This document shows positions 1 to 16,816 of a DNA stretch of 64,000 bases, one piece after another. The notes beneath the pieces are model-generated. The model made no database searches and was not told the DNA's origin. It saw only the letters and a program-made list of their open reading frames with translations. Position 1 is the stretch's first letter, and every line of letters begins with the position of its first letter. This DNA comes from Sitta carolinensis. Lineage: Eukaryota > Chordata > Aves > Passeriformes > Sittidae. Position numbers and translations under genes: made by a program. Location of the stretch: the NCBI GenBank assembly GCA_032173965.1, contig CM063284.1:119944410-120008409 (forward strand), read 5' to 3'.

Positions 1-3000
1 CTCCAGGGAAGGTTTGTGGTATAGGAGTAAAGTGAGAAATATAAAATGAGATTTATTGCCTGGAGTTTTTTGAGCTGTGACCTGTTATTTCACATACTCA
101 GGCTTGGACTGAACCATCACTGTAATAGCAGTCAATGAACATATATTGGGGGAAAAAGAGTGGACCCTCTTCCCACAATAAAATAAAATGCAGTTTTAAA
201 AAAAGGAAGTCAAACTGTATTTTGGTAACATCTAAACAATTAATTTATTTTGCACATAGTTTTATTGATATCACTGTAGTAATCTACAGGACCAAGGAAA
301 TACAAAGAGAATATCAGGCTATATGATAAAAAGGATTATCTTAATTTGATAGCACTATTTTTGGTTTGATATTGAAGGACATTCTGGATGGCAGAGATCT
401 GCAGTATCCTTGTTGGCAAGCAGCTGGAATTGCAGCAATGATGCAATTTTTGTGTAGCTGTCAAACAAGGGACCCTCTCAGTGTGTTAGCTGGATTCCTT
501 CTTTGTTGTTATTGTTCTGATCCAATTAGTCACTGCTTTAAGTTAAGGAATACCACTGGCTGATTGGACTGAAACAGATACAAGAAAAACAGGAACTCAA
601 ACCGGTGATACAAGAGGAAGAATATAAATATTTTTATGTGAGAAACCTCAGTAAGTCCACTGCATGTTTTAACTAAACTTTAATTGCACCAAAACAACAC
701 AAAGCAATCAAACAGAGTCTGGGTTGATTCATTACATATCAGAAATGTGAGGGATGGAACTGAACTTATCCAGGAATCTGTCACTATGACTAAGCCCACT
801 ACAGAGGCTGCTTTAGCTGCCTTATATGATAATACACGCAACAGACAGGTCTGAAAAAAAACCAAAGCAATTGATCTCTGCTATTTCTCTTTTGTTCAGT
901 ACTGGTGAGGCCACACCTGCAGTGCTGGGTTCACTTCTGGGCTCCTCAGTAAAAGAGAGACATGGATGTATCAGAGACCAGTGGAAGTCCACTAAGATGA
1001 TGAAACGAATGGAGCATCTCTCTTCTGAGGAAAAGCTGAGAGAGCTGAGACTATTAAGCCTGGAAAAGGCTCAGGGGGTTTTCATCAATGCCTATAACTA
1101 CATGAAGGGATGATGCAAAGAAGATGGAACCAGGCTCTTTTCAGTGGTGCCCAGTGCCAGGAACAGAGGCAAATGGGCACACACTGAAATGTCGGAGGTT
1201 CCCTATAAACACCAGTTTATAGGGAAAAGTTCTCACTGTGCAGATGATTGGGTGGTGACACAGTTGCCCAGGGAGCTTCCCTCCTTAGAAATATTTAAAA
1301 GCCATCTGGACTCTTGTCCAGACCATTCACTCATTCAGGTCTTCCCACCTGGATGCTGATGTTATGGTGTGAGTGAAGGAATGCCACATTGTGGTTTGAT
1401 ACAAGGCTCCTTATGCTACAACTCGAATATGAAACATGCCCTCAGAACAAGGCTGGGGCATGGCACAATAGGTTCTAAAATGCTGAGATGTATAACACAG
1501 AGGTGCCCTTGATCTTCCTGAGAACAGAAATGCTGATCACACGCCAACAACAGCAAAACTGCTTGTGCCCAACATGAAAGAGACAAAAGTCCTTTCTAAT
1601 ATATTCTTATCTGTGCATGCCTCCAGGTCTCATCCACTTCCTTGCAGCTGGTACAGTTAGAAAAATACTGAGTTATGAAACATACTGAATTATGAAATGT
1701 CAGTGCCTACTTTTCTGAGTACTGGTATGCACATACTTCTATATTAACTGAAACCTAATTCATCCCTCTCCTTTATAGTGGTTTATGGCTAAGTTCACCA
1801 AAGAAAAAACTGTTGTTTGAATGTATAAAAACTGAACAGCAGAATAGAACATATTTTCCAGAAATTATCCTGTAGAGTATGTCTACATCTGAGATCTCTG
1901 GGTTGCTGCCAGTGCAGGTAGGTCAGATATCAGGCATTGCCATGTTAGGGTAGAGCATCATGCAATACTTTTATCCCAAACCAGGCAGCTCTACTGCTTT
2001 CCCTATCCAGCCTTGCCCCTTGAACTGGCTTTGAGGTCCCTATGCAGCACTACATTCGAAGTAGAGAAAGAAGTACGTGTTTTATTAAACTCAAAACGAA
2101 GGCATGCTTTTTTTATTCCATGGTAAACAATATTCTTTGATGGCTGAGTTAAAGAGTTGCCTACTAAGTAAGTGATTTGAAGCTATCAAATGATTGATCA
2201 TGAAGATTAAGAGAATGTTTATCATGTCAGATATTCAAGATTAATTTATGTGTAGTGCTGTCTTTTTACTATCATTTTGATAATAAATGTGGATTTGATC
2301 TCTGCATTAAAAAAACCTAGCTGAACCATACTTTGTAACATGCTGGTAATTCTCAATTTCTGATGACATTACAGTCAATATGATTTTTATACTGTTTTTG
2401 AAGAGTTTCTATACATCAACAGTTGTGAGAATTTTGCCATTACTATTTCTCACCTCTTTTCTCAATAAGAACAATTAGATGGTGGTGGCGAGGAAGCAAT
2501 GCTACTGCAGACTTGCACAACAGCTGTGAATTGATGCCTATTTCAATCGATGCCATGTATTTACTGCAAATGTTATTACTTACTAAAAAAAAGTTAGATA
2601 CTCTTATAATTCCAGCATGAAGGCTATGAATTACATGACAACACTACACCATGTATTCAGTTTAGAAAGGGATTTAAATCAAATGGGACTTCTTTAAACA
2701 AAAAGGTACAGGCTTCTCATTAGTCAGGCAGGGACATTCTGATTTGCCACACAGATCAACTAATTCCTATCTGAAATTAATGTTTTCATTCCTATTACAT
2801 TTCATTTTTTCATCAACACCCACAGGCTGTCACAAACATTAACAACAGGTGGACAATCAAAGCATCCCACCCCCATCCCATCCCTCTTCTCTCCTTCTTC
2901 AACCCACTAAGCTCAGACAAGGTTATATCAGCGTGCTACTTCCTTCTACTGACAGCCCCTCAGCAGCAAGCTTTAACTCCAGGCCTTAGGAACACAAAGG

Positions 3001-4253
3001 AGTAACAGCTTTTCATCAGCTCTTGACTTTGAGCTGCTGGTTTTCTTTGCTCTAGCATTAAGGTTTGACAGCAATGTAGTAACACCCAGCAACAAGCAAT
3101 GTAAAACATTCTCTTTGTAAACAGTGCCTATTTTCTTCCTCCCTTGCTTCCCATTTTACCTCTTTGTTTTTCACTTGCTATCCCTCTGCCCCACTGTATT
3201 TTTTCTCCATTCCATCATCTCTTTTCCTGCTCCACACTCTACATTCTCTTCAAAATATTAGGAGTCCAGAGCTGAGCCCTAAAAGCAAATATACAAATGG
3301 ATCTGATACCCAGAACCTGGTCATAATTAAAAGGCAGACATGCCCCAGATGTAAAAGCAAAGGGAAAAAACATTGCTTCAGATAAGTTCACACTCTCCAA
3401 GGACTTACTCTGCTCCTGTGTTTAACCTACACGAAGAAGGCAATTTTGAGGAAAATCTCATGTACAAAGTAAGAAAGAAAATAAAAGCTCATGATCAGGC
3501 TTCTATGGAATCTCTATGGAATCCCTTTCCAGTAAAAATGTCTCAAGTTTTACCATGCTGCCTTCCCTCCAAATATCCTTTTCTTTTTTTTTATGCCCTT
3601 CCATGCATTTCTTAATGCCACAGCCAAATTCCTCATTCACAAGTTCTTCCTACATCCACACCCTCTTCCTTATTTCAGTCCTCATCACTCTCTATATAAC
3701 TTTAGGGAGTATGGTCTAGTTGCTGTCTTGATGATGATCCAGCAAGCACTGGAGGGCATTCACACAACTAGTAATGAGTTCAGAAGCAGTGCACACTGCT
3801 AATGTTGATAGCGCATGCCCAAATGATTCCTCTCAAATAGGGACTGTAGACGTAAAACACTATTAAGGTGATAATTAATAAACCCATTCAGAATTAAGCT
3901 TCAGAATCCACTTATATTTTTCACAATTTTTATGAGCAGAAAACATTTTGAAATGCTAAGTAAATTCTAAGTAATCTACAGAGGACACTATTCTTATTTT
4001 TCTGCATCACTAAAGGCCATTCTAATGCATTTTCTCACCTCTCAAAAAGGTGAGTTACTACATAAACTGCATTACAAACCAGATATAAAAACAAGGGCCA
4101 CTAACAGCATGCACTTATACCACAATACTCACTAAATTCTCATTTGAACATGTGGCTTCCTCAGTACATCGGCTATCAGAATGTCTCACATTTCTATATC
4201 AGGCTTATTGGAAAAAGCTGGTTTTGCCAGAGAGAATCATCCAAGATACTTAC
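1..4253 (-). other. SLCO5A1 intron 5 (partial)
   Basis: Intronic DNA left of coding exon 5, running off the window edge. It contains one CR1 fragment (870..1350). The stretches 2860..3260 and 3540..3700 are pyrimidine-rich on the plus strand. I see no exon of SLCO5A1 or another gene, and short open frames lack family features. Confidence 0.8.
870..1350 (+). mobile_element. CR1 LINE fragment (3' part of pol and beyond)
   Basis: The plus strand matches the recalled avian CR1 consensus from the end of the reverse-transcriptase ORF onward. Successive blocks correspond to the peptide-level CR1 signs for 'gaggccacacctgcagtg', 'gggctcctcagt', 'aaagctgagagagctgaga' and 'ccaggctcttttcagtgg'. The terminal CR1 octamer tail is missing or too diverged to see. 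The copy is 5'-truncated and carries many substitutions, so it is an old insertion, antisense to the host gene. Confidence 0.75.
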
Positions 4254-7748
<3,495 letters not shown>

Positions 7749-7913
7749 CAGTGTAGATGCTGGCATTGGAAGCTGGGATGCCAAACTGTGACTCGATGAA
7801 CTTGGGAATGAAGGTAATAAAAGCTGTGACAATGGCACTCTCAGCTGTGTATGACAAACTCACAAAAAGGAATGTCATGTTGCTTAAGATCCTGACAGCT
7901 GCTCTTGGAAGCT
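7749..7913 (-). CDS. SLCO5A1: SLCO5A1 coding exon 4 (residues 428-483)
   Basis: This 165-bp exon follows a T-rich acceptor ending TTTTTAG and completes Glu428. It encodes ELPRAAVRILSNMTFLF, then membrane segment 7 (about 441-464, containing SLSYTAESAIVTAFITFIP), then KFIESQFGIPASNASIYTG. The LPRAAVRILSN stretch and the segment after it match mammalian OATP5A1 almost residue for residue in my recollection. The exon ends ACT G before GTAAGG, phase 1. The sequon NAS (477) falls near the outer face just after segment 7. No in-frame stop or frameshift is present. Confidence 0.95.
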
Positions 7914-10900
7914 CTAAAAAATGACAAAAATTACAAACCAATGTTATAAACAATGAGTGAGAAACAAAACCAAACTGAAACAGAACCAATTGATTTTCTC
8001 CAAGACAGACTGGCAGTAATGGCTTGCTAGCAGCTGGTACATTTGCCAGGCAGAAGGGAGAGTGCATACTTGGGATTGCAGCCCTTGCTCCCTGCTCTGA
8101 CCCCATCTCACGGCCTCGCTCTAGGCCACAGTCCCACCTGGCACAAACACAACTGAGGTGTGGATTAAAAAAACACCTGAAAGAACAGATAGTAACACCA
8201 CAACAGAAAGAAAAACAGCAATAAAATAGAGATTTTGGAATTATTCTGATATCTTATTTTGAGACTTTCTGTGAGATAACATATCATCACACTGCTGAAG
8301 TGACAGTACTGAGTTTTGCACTCAGGAATGCACTATAGGAAAAAGGATCCTATAATCTCCCTGTTACTCTCTGCTTCAAGGGCCATGCTTGGAAAGCTGG
8401 GGTAATAATAATCTAATTTGAAAGAGTAATCAAAACATTTTTAGTTAAACATTTTTCTACATGATTTAAAAGCATTTACAATGATGCAGACAAAGCACAA
8501 TGAAAAGATTACATCAATGATATCAAGGAATCTCAACATACAATACATACAATTCAATTAATATTCTAAGAAGGGATAAAGCAATCAATTAAAAATGAGA
8601 GTATGTCATTAACTTAAATTGAAAAAGTATTCATAGATGTTGCAATTATTCTCAAATCAAATATCAAACCCCATGAAATTCAGCACTAGTTAAATTAAAC
8701 ACTTACATACTTTTAATTTAGTCCTGCAGTGATGTCAAATTACCATCACTAATTTTTTTCTATTAGATGCTGTGATTTTAAACAAGTCTTCTTTTCCTTG
8801 GGGCGTTTTTTGCCTGAGATCAAAATTTTTTTAGGTGTTATATCTAACCTACTATAGTTCAGGACTTTTTCATTTGCTTTTCATTGGTACAGAAATGGAA
8901 TAGTACTTGAATCAAAGCCAGTTGAATTCAATGACAAGAGTACCCATTAGAAATACATGTTGACCAAGAACAACTGAGTGAGAATTTTATTGTTAAAAGT
9001 TGTCAAGACAAAAATCTGTCTCACTTTCTCCACTGACTCCAGTAGGTTATCTTATCTGCATAAAAGCAAACAGAATTTCACTTGTCACATCAAAACTTGT
9101 CAAGCTGCAAATTAGCACTTAAGTTGTCTGACTGCATCCAGTCTTAGCTTATGTCAGTTGTCAAAATTTATACTGAATTCATTTTGAGTACTGGGTTTAT
9201 AATCTTAATGTAGTCAAATGCTCTCCTGCTACATCTGTGAAGAAACATATTAAATGTTACATACAAAATTTGATGGAAATAACTGTTGAATAAATCATAT
9301 TAAAAAGCACTCATATATTTGAATCTTAATGGTTTTTACACCTATAGCTTTTTTTAAAAAAAAAAAAAAAAAAAAGTGGTGCTGGTGCTGTTTGCAATAA
9401 AAAGGTGGTGATGGTGCTGAACCTGCTGTAAGAAAGGAGTCAAGAAGAAGAAAGAAGGATTGGTCCTGTTGGAAAATGAGCTACTCAGTGGCTGCTGCTT
9501 GCTCACCTGGGTTGAAAATGTAGGAGAAAATAAGGTATCATCATAGAGAGAAAGATAATTTTACTAGGATGATGAACTGAGTGTTCTTTGTAGAAATGAA
9601 TTCGTAGTTCTTGGCCAAGAGCTGAACTCAAGGTCATTGCTAAATCGATTATTTTAAAGAGTTTGGTCAGACATCATAACACCTGGTAAACTTTACCCTT
9701 CCTGGTAAAACTGAGCTTCAGGAGACTATCTGCTTTAGAATTTTCAGTCAACTAATGAATTAATTTGGCAAAGAACTGCAGCACTAATGAACATTTTGCT
9801 CTGGTGTTTGTATGTAGAGCAGTCAACTTCTGTTGACTCCTACTTAACATCTCATCTGAGCACTCAGGCAAAAGGCCATTATTCATTTCAAAACTAATTA
9901 GTATTTTGAAATGGGATTTCTACTGTTAAGTAGATAAAACTTATTGTCTTGGAATAAGCACACGTTCCCTACACCCGTGTGAAGGGCTCTTCAGAGAACA
10001 GCTTTGTTGATTGCTGTAAATTTGGGCACGACACAAAGAGTTTATTTCTGCGTGCCGCACTAATACACGCCACCTGGAGCACTTAAGCGTTGATCTTTGT
10101 GCTTTATAAACAGCAATTGTCTGGCATACATGGTAAAGTTGCTATATAGTAAGAAACATGGAAATAAAAAGACACATTTAGAGTGAGACTTTGCCTGACT
10201 TCCTCGCATGATCTCTATCAAACCCTGTGTGACAGCATCTACACTCTGAATTTAAAAACCTATAATAAATAGGTACTATTAAGTAACTCATTATCTTTCA
10301 ACCATAGTAACTGTAGTAAAAAGCAAGAATGCTCAAAACTTTAAGGATCCTTTACACTACATAATCAATCACGCTTTTAAAACATTTCTATGTGAAATTA
10401 CTTTTGTGTGGCTATTCATAGGCCTAGGATTTGATTTCAAGGCCATTATTAAACGTGTCAGGTTTGATTTTTAGGAGACATCTTCGAATGTCTTTTTTTT
10501 TGGAAATGTGCACCACAAACAAACCTACAGAACTTGTTATTTCCCTCATTCTGTCATCTGAACTAATAAACCTACACCAATTACACTCCTAGAACTTAAA
10601 CAATCTTTTAGCATGGCTGCAAACATGTTCCTATTTTTCTGCAGTAACTCAAATTTTAACATCTCATCTTCACACCCACCCCCAATAACCTAGTATATAT
10701 AACTAAGAGTAAATTGAAACCTGCCTTGCTGGACTTACTAGTTTGCTAGGCTACCGGCAATTTTCTTCCTTTCATGATCTTTGACAGTATTTTTGCTCCG
10801 GTCAGTATTCATTTTTCTTTCACTCATATGCTGGACCACTGCTTGATTCATAGTAAGGGAAAAGCATAAGAGAAATCTGCAAGTAATACAAGTATTCATA

Positions 10901-11210
10901 AATATTTCTCTAAGCAAAGCAGCATAAGCAGAATTTCAATAAAAACTCAAATAATTCTGACTTCACCTCCTTTTTCAACATTTAATATAGTTTCTTTTAT
11001 CCCTGTTCCTGCACACCCAGCCCAAGGCAATGCAATGAATACAATCAGGCAAATAAATCATCCCAGTCTACAGCACTGTCCTTCTGCAAGAAAGGACAAG
11101 AAAAGTCTCTTGTAAGTGTAAAGAATAAGATCCCACAGACACAAGCTCTTAATTAAAATCTTAGGTTCTTGTTAAATGTTGAATGTTAAAGATCTAGATT
11201 TGCCTTCTGG

Positions 11211-11990
11211 TGTTGAATGCTAAGATCCCTTGTGAGGCTCCAATCCTGTGTCTGTTACCCTGTATCCATGTCCCTTGTCACTCTGTACCCATGTCCCTTT
11301 TCGTCGGGAAACCACCCCCGCAGCTTGGACACGAATTATATGCAAATGAAGTGCGTCTGATGCAATTAGGACCCTCAAAACAATGAACCAGCATACAACT
11401 AGAGAATAAAAACTGTAACTCCAGCCCAGCAGGACCACAGAAAATCATATACCAACAACTGGAGGTCCCATCCTGTCACCATGACTTCAACAGCACTCAG
11501 TGTAAATGACAGCCCTAGACCACGAGCCAACTGGCTCTTCCTGAGGACTCTCGTGAGGAAGGGAGCCCCGGCTCTGCCAGAGACAAAGCTGTGCACCTCC
11601 TGCTCAGCCCCAGCTCTGTCAGAGACAAAGCTGTGCACCTCCTGCTTACCAGCTCGTCAGAGACAAGCTTCACTCGTCAGCCAGCTAGAACAAAGCTGTG
11701 CACCTCCTGCTCAGCCCCAGCTGTCAGAGACAAAGCTGTGCACTCCTGCTCAGCCCCAGCTGTCAGAGACAAAGCTGTGCACCTCCTGCTCAGCCCCAGC
11801 TCTGTCAGAGACAAAGCTGTGCACCTCCTGTTCAGTGTCGCCCAGTGGGAGCAGCAGTGGGGTGCGCGACCCCTCGAGCCCCCCATCTAAGAGCTGACCT
11901 GAATAAAGGCGTCAAAAAAAAGGAGCTGGTCTCCTTGCCTGTTTTTCTCAGTAAGGGTGAGGCAGATATTAGCCAGAAGACCTCCCTTCT
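11211..11990 (+). mobile_element. LTR-like repeat with internal tandem array (boundaries uncertain)
   Basis: This block has a GC content and motif make-up unlike its flanks. It has a possible TG start at 11211 (TGTTGAATGC), a 42-bp tandem array in the middle, and a polyadenylation hexamer at 11901..11906 (CTGAATAAAGG) about 90 bp before the estimated end, the order expected of a retroviral LTR. I could not find a matching TG/CA pair with a clean target duplication, so the limits and the class are uncertain. No retroviral coding remnants are seen next to it. Confidence 0.45.
11572..11835 (+). repeat. Minisatellite-like tandem array, unit about 42 bp
   Basis: Six recognisable copies of a unit beginning CAGAGACAAAGCTGTGCACC are arranged head to tail, plus one strongly degraded copy near 11650-11690. 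Units are 42 bp, with shorter variants of 39 to 40 bp that lack bases after CCCCAGCT. Because 42 is divisible by three, the array stays open in several frames and makes spurious repetitive peptides. Confidence 0.85.
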
Positions 11991-12319
11991 GCCAGGGCTC
12001 CCAGTCTGGACAGCACGACCCAAGCCTGCAGCTTTGGAGAAGGTTGGCTTCACACCGAGGTCCCAGGGGCAGCTTCCACTCTTGTGTTGTACAAAGCAGA
12101 GCCAAGATTTGAGACAGAATTTCTGGTTTGTTTATCAGAATGTTAACTAGCAAAGTGACACAAAACTAAGTCAAATATATCCTGCATGGAGCTAATCACT
12201 AATCTCTAGAACAGTATTTTGCCATTTCATCATCTGCTCACGCACCATTTAAACAACCTCATTCGACTCTCAGGACAGGCCTTAAGCACCTGGAGGGTGG
12301 CTGGATCGTTTAACAGCTC

Positions 12320-12855
12320 TGTGGGAACCCAGAAGAGCCCTCCAACTGTCCTGGAAAATGTATAAGTTACAAGAATTTAGGTAGAATGATAGTTAACATA
12401 TCAGAGGGTGAAAAAGTAGGATTTTGGGGGTTTAGAATGTGAGTTTAAGGGGCAAAGATGGAGGAATTAGGGTGTGTCCCTGTCCTTCTTCTTCATTTTT
12501 TGTTCTCCAGCTTCTGCTATGATGGTGGCACTTTTTAATTGGTTTAGAGTAAAGGTACACTGTTTAATATAGTCAATAGGTATTGGAGAGTTATTGTAAA
12601 TAAAGCATACGTAATTTTTAGTATAAAAGATAACGCTGTCCCAAGGGCGGGAGTTTTGACACAACCTGGCCTGCAACAAAGATCTCAGCAGGCCAGGGCC
12701 ACAAATGTAACAAGATAACAAAAATAAATAATCCTCGAGAACAAGAGAACAGATGATCACAACTTCTTCTTCAGATGCAGGGCTGGAGGAAACAAGAGAG
12801 ACTTTTGACATCTTGGGTCCCCACAGCAAAACAAAAATCCGAGACAGCCCCTAAC
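12320..12855 (+). mobile_element. Solo LTR, ERVK-like family (shared with 49608..50227)
   Basis: The left end reads TGTGGGAACCCAGAAG, closely matching TGTTGGAACCCAGAATG at the 5' end of the minus-strand LTR at 49608..50227. The two also share an interior block (here about 12405..12560) including a GATGGAGGA stretch, TGTCCTTCTTC and a TGGTGxCAC motif in the same order. A TATA-like TATAAAAG starts at 12622 and AATAAA is at 12723..12728. No gag, pol or env remnant adjoins it. The right boundary is approximate and no clear target duplication was found. Confidence 0.65.
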
Positions 12856-13400
12856 ATCCCATCAAGAAAGGAGGAGCTCAGAATCGGTTAGATATGAATA
12901 TTCCTTATTTTAATTTTATTTACAGCAGGTCCTCAAAGCTCCATTTAGCACTGCTCATCACCGCATGAAGCTATGCCAATCTTTTCTATTTTGAGCTCCT
13001 CAGGACAGCCTAAGAAAGGACAAGAGGAAAGTGTCTTGCCCAAGGTCAGTGGCACTGCAGGATCTCCAGCCCATGGTCTGCTGAACCCTCTGACATTCAC
13101 AGTGCCCACCAAGTGCCCCCACAGAGTCTCCTCCTCCTCCTCTTCTGATCCCTGTCAACTGATCTTCAGGTAGCAGAGAAACTCCAATCCAGATCCTTGG
13201 CAAAGCATTTCAGTGGGCTTATCCTGCAACCACGAGTCCCTCAGGAGTTTATTTTATCTCTGCTGATGCCCTGACAATCATCATTATCCTGTCTCTGTTC
13301 CTCACAGGAACTCACCAAGAAAGGCATACGACAGCCGGTAGATGTGAAAAGGCAGATAGGAATATTCTACATTTAAGAAAAGGCTGTACCATAGGGACAA

Positions 13401-13440
13401 AAAAAAAAAAAAAAAACCAAACAAAAAAAAAACAAAGGCT
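13401..13440 (+). repeat. A-rich simple repeat
   Basis: An uninterrupted run of about 18 A is followed by CCAAAC and further A runs. No retrotransposed sequence is recognisable immediately upstream. Confidence 0.7.
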
Positions 13441-16400
13441 GAAAAATACCTGTAATTAATTAGATTAATTATTTAATTCAGATTAGATCAGTCTATTTTA
13501 AGTAATATATACATTTGCTTTCTTTACACTGCTCCTTTATTCAGTTGCACAGTAAGTGTCATTATAGTGGTAAGTGAAAGGGACTGCAGATACAATTTCT
13601 ATGGTACAAAACCCTAAGGGTATCTACGTAATAAATGAAAACACTAGTTTTGTCTGCTCAGATTCAGGCAGTATCTGCACATGTGGGATTGAACCATGGT
13701 TTCTTCATTATAAAACTCCTCTAGCTCATGTAATCTACACTACCTCTGTTTTTCCAAATAAACTACATCAAACTTTTTTCCTTCTGTGACCTACTTACTC
13801 TTTCCTTTAATACTTTTGATACTGACTCAGAAGCATTCTTCAACTGACATTTTCTACTTGAAACCTAAGTAAGAAAAGACTGAATTCCAAGCCCTTGCAA
13901 CTTGAAACATGTGAAAAAGCAAAGTTGTATCTGTGTTTTTATCTGATTTCAGCTCTACCATGGGCCAAAATAAAGCTCAGGTCACTGAAGTTTGAGGCTA
14001 CTTGAGGATGGAGCCGGTTTTGGTTTATTTCTTCAGCTTATACTGGCAGTCAGTGCAGAAAAAAATACTCTCATGACTTTTTGATACCTTTTTATTTGCC
14101 TAGAGAATTAATTAGGAAATTAGGACAAGTTACAACAAGACAAAAATCATTTTACCAGGCTTCCTAGGTAAGATGACATAATATTATAGGATGAAAACAG
14201 CTACCTTCCTTACCAAAGTTGCAGAGATTTCAGCGATTTGATGGCACTGACCTCTGTCATGGCAGACTATGACATCACTGGTATTTCTTAGTACAGAACA
14301 GAAGATATGACCTACTAAATCAACAGTCTCCTGGCTACTGCCTAAGTGGAGTTTCTGCCCACAGTGCCATAAAAAGACGAAGCGCTGAAATTCAATGGAA
14401 AATATAAAATGTTCACTGCATCTGAGAAGAAGCAATGCTAAATGACTTGGACACATATGATCCTTTTTTCCTTCCCATTATAAACAAAATTACCTCAGCT
14501 GAGAAGCTTGAGGCATGATCTTATTCCATAAAGCTCACTTAAACTGGAAAAATAATTAAATGATAGTGCATTCCTAGCTTCTTTTTTTTTTTTTTCCTTC
14601 CTGCTAGGGTAACTGACACCAAATGGGAAAGCTATTATCAGCTTATAGCAAAATACTTTTTTTTGTTATCTCAACTAGCTTGCTATCTTTCTGGCATGTT
14701 TCTTTTCACTGTTCCACATGGTAAAGTTTCTCCTCCAGAGAAAATTTAAAGTTTTGTATAGTAAAAGATCTAATTTGGTAGCTATATTATTAATAGCTAC
14801 GTATTATTAATACAGAATTTTACAGAATGTATGTTTTACATTCCTACCGAGGAAACACATGCCAAAGTAAGAGATTCAGAAGTTTTTATTTCTGTAACAA
14901 GACGTGCTAGAAAACATTCTCCCGAGCAAATACTTATTTTTTCTCTATCTGCTGCGCCTGTAGGGACAACACACCCTGGAAGGTGAAACTGTGTGTCAGA
15001 ACAGAGAACCAGCATCAGCAAACTCACACAGATGCGGTTCATCTGTACACCTGCACCTTCTCCAGGCACATCTAAGAGTGAAACAGTCCCTCTGCTGTGA
15101 CATTGCCTGCAATCACTAGGAAGGAGTCCAGTAAAGGCAAGACTCCCCCAGTTCCCTGTGTTACTGAGAGTATATTGACAGGAGAAACCCTGAACGACTT
15201 CCACTGATCAGAGGGCAGTAGGTTTGAAGGCAAATAAACCCCACAACTAGTTGTGTGGATTGAGGAGAAAATATTATGTATTGAGACTCACAAATATGGA
15301 GAATAGAGTCTTCAAAGGAGAAAGGAGCACGGTTTTTTTGCTTCTCCATCACATTTTCAACCACTTTGCCAACAAAGGGAGAACGTGGTCTGAAAAATCT
15401 GATATTTGAGGTTCACTTTGCTTGCTCTTTGCTCTCCTTGTACCTTAAGAATCTGATTTGTAAACTAATAAAATCACACCAAGAAAGTTCTGCTATCCTC
15501 TTTTTTCTTTATTTCTGTAGAAGTTAACAGTAACCTTAGGTACCCTGAGAGAACCAATGTAAATGTAATACAGAGCAAATCAATATGTAGGTGTGCAAAT
15601 GTAACTTAAAATTACACTGGGTTTAGTCTAAAAACAGCTGTTTTTCTAAACCTTGTCTATTCAGCATAAAGAGTGATCATAAATGTTTCATTAAAAATTC
15701 TGCCAATCATTATAGCCTGGATTGATAGCCAAGTAAAAAGTAACACTAACGTCTATTTCAACAAACAAAAGTTTTAAGTTCAAATTATGTCTGATATTAC
15801 AATAGATATCTCATAGCTTCTCCCAGTCTCACTGCATTTATCAGGTTTCATTTACCATGAAATGGCACAAGCAGCATTTGTATCTCAGAATCCAAGGAAG
15901 ACACAACAGCAGTAACACAATGGCATTATGGCACATTCACTCTTGTCCTATACTATACGATTTTATGATACTGTCAAGTCTGTACTGTCCATTTAAATTC
16001 TATATGCTTCTCACTAATCAATTTGTAGGAACACTGCCCTTCTTCCCCAGGTAATTTGCCAATGATTATTACTTGCTGTTAGATTTTACACTAATGGTTA
16101 CCCCTTGAATAAAATAAAATCTCTACTACTTGTCAATCTTTTGCTCTCTTCACGTTTCAAAATTAGCACAGGTTTTATTTGTCTTAGTCTTCAGAAAATG
16201 GTTTGCAGTACAAAACAGACAGGAAAGGAATATTTAACAAATAATCTTTCTCTATGAACTTACCCAAATACATGAATGTAATTAACTCACCAGAATTCCT
16301 TCTACTTGTTTCATTTACACTGCAGAACAGCCCTTTATTCCATGAAGTTCATCTTATAAAGCAAGTGTGACATTTACAAAATCTTAGGGTGCACAAATGT

Positions 16401-16595
16401 GGCAAGAAAAAAAACGGATGTCCTACAATCATTGCTGCAGCCTGTCATTTTAGAGGATGAGTATCTATTAAAATCTCAATAGCAAAACCAAAATAGCCAA
16501 TATAGTATGTAGAAACTGCCTTTGATTACACTCACACAATCCTGGATGACCCTGCACAAAATCTAAAGCATTTATAAGTTAAAAATAAACTTTAC

Positions 16596-16816
16596 CTTTA
16601 ACATTCTCTCCAAATCCCATAGAGGCAGAAACTGAACTGTCTGTTTCTGTTTTGCTACTTGTTTTCTCTTTCATCACATCATCATCATTTGAAACATCAT
16701 CAGAGTTCATCTTCTTTTTCTTTTTTTTGTGTCGAGGAGGGAGCTTTTTCGGAAAGGTAAACATGGGAAATATCACAAGGAGCATTGCAATGGCACAAAG
16801 GAGAAATCCACTCCAC
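16596..16816 (-). CDS. SLCO5A1: SLCO5A1 coding exon 3 (residues 354-428)
   Basis: This 221-bp exon starts after a TTAG acceptor and completes Trp354, giving WWSGFLLCAIAMLLVIFP, the end of the family signature plus membrane segment 6 (about 355-375). After FPKKLPPRH comes a run of six lysines (384-389), then an acidic and serine-rich stretch (390-419) ending MGFGENVKE. This is the large cytoplasmic loop between membrane segments 6 and 7. The lysine run and the MGFG motif are characteristic of OATP5A1, and the loop between them is the least conserved part. The donor is AAAG|GTAAAG and the phase is 1. The lysine run makes a T-rich tract on the plus strand near 16715-16728 that could be mistaken for a simple repeat. 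Confidence 0.94.

Larger units (their letters stand above)
7914..16595 (-). other. SLCO5A1 intron 3
   Basis: An 8.7-kb intron. The right two thirds hold LTR-related material (11211..12855) and short poly(A) runs (9357..9376 and 13401..13419). The stretches 7914..11200 and 13450..16595 are AT-rich; I see no gene, RNA gene or recognisable mobile element in them. Confidence 0.8.

Noticed and set aside
11481..11897. 138-codon repetitive open frame (ALSETKLCTSC repeats)
   Set aside because: It is produced by a 42-bp tandem array whose unit is divisible by three. Other frames of the array are open too, so coding is not supported.
12467..12829. 120-codon minus-strand open frame
   Set aside because: It lies antisense within the LTR at 12320..12855 and shows no domain.
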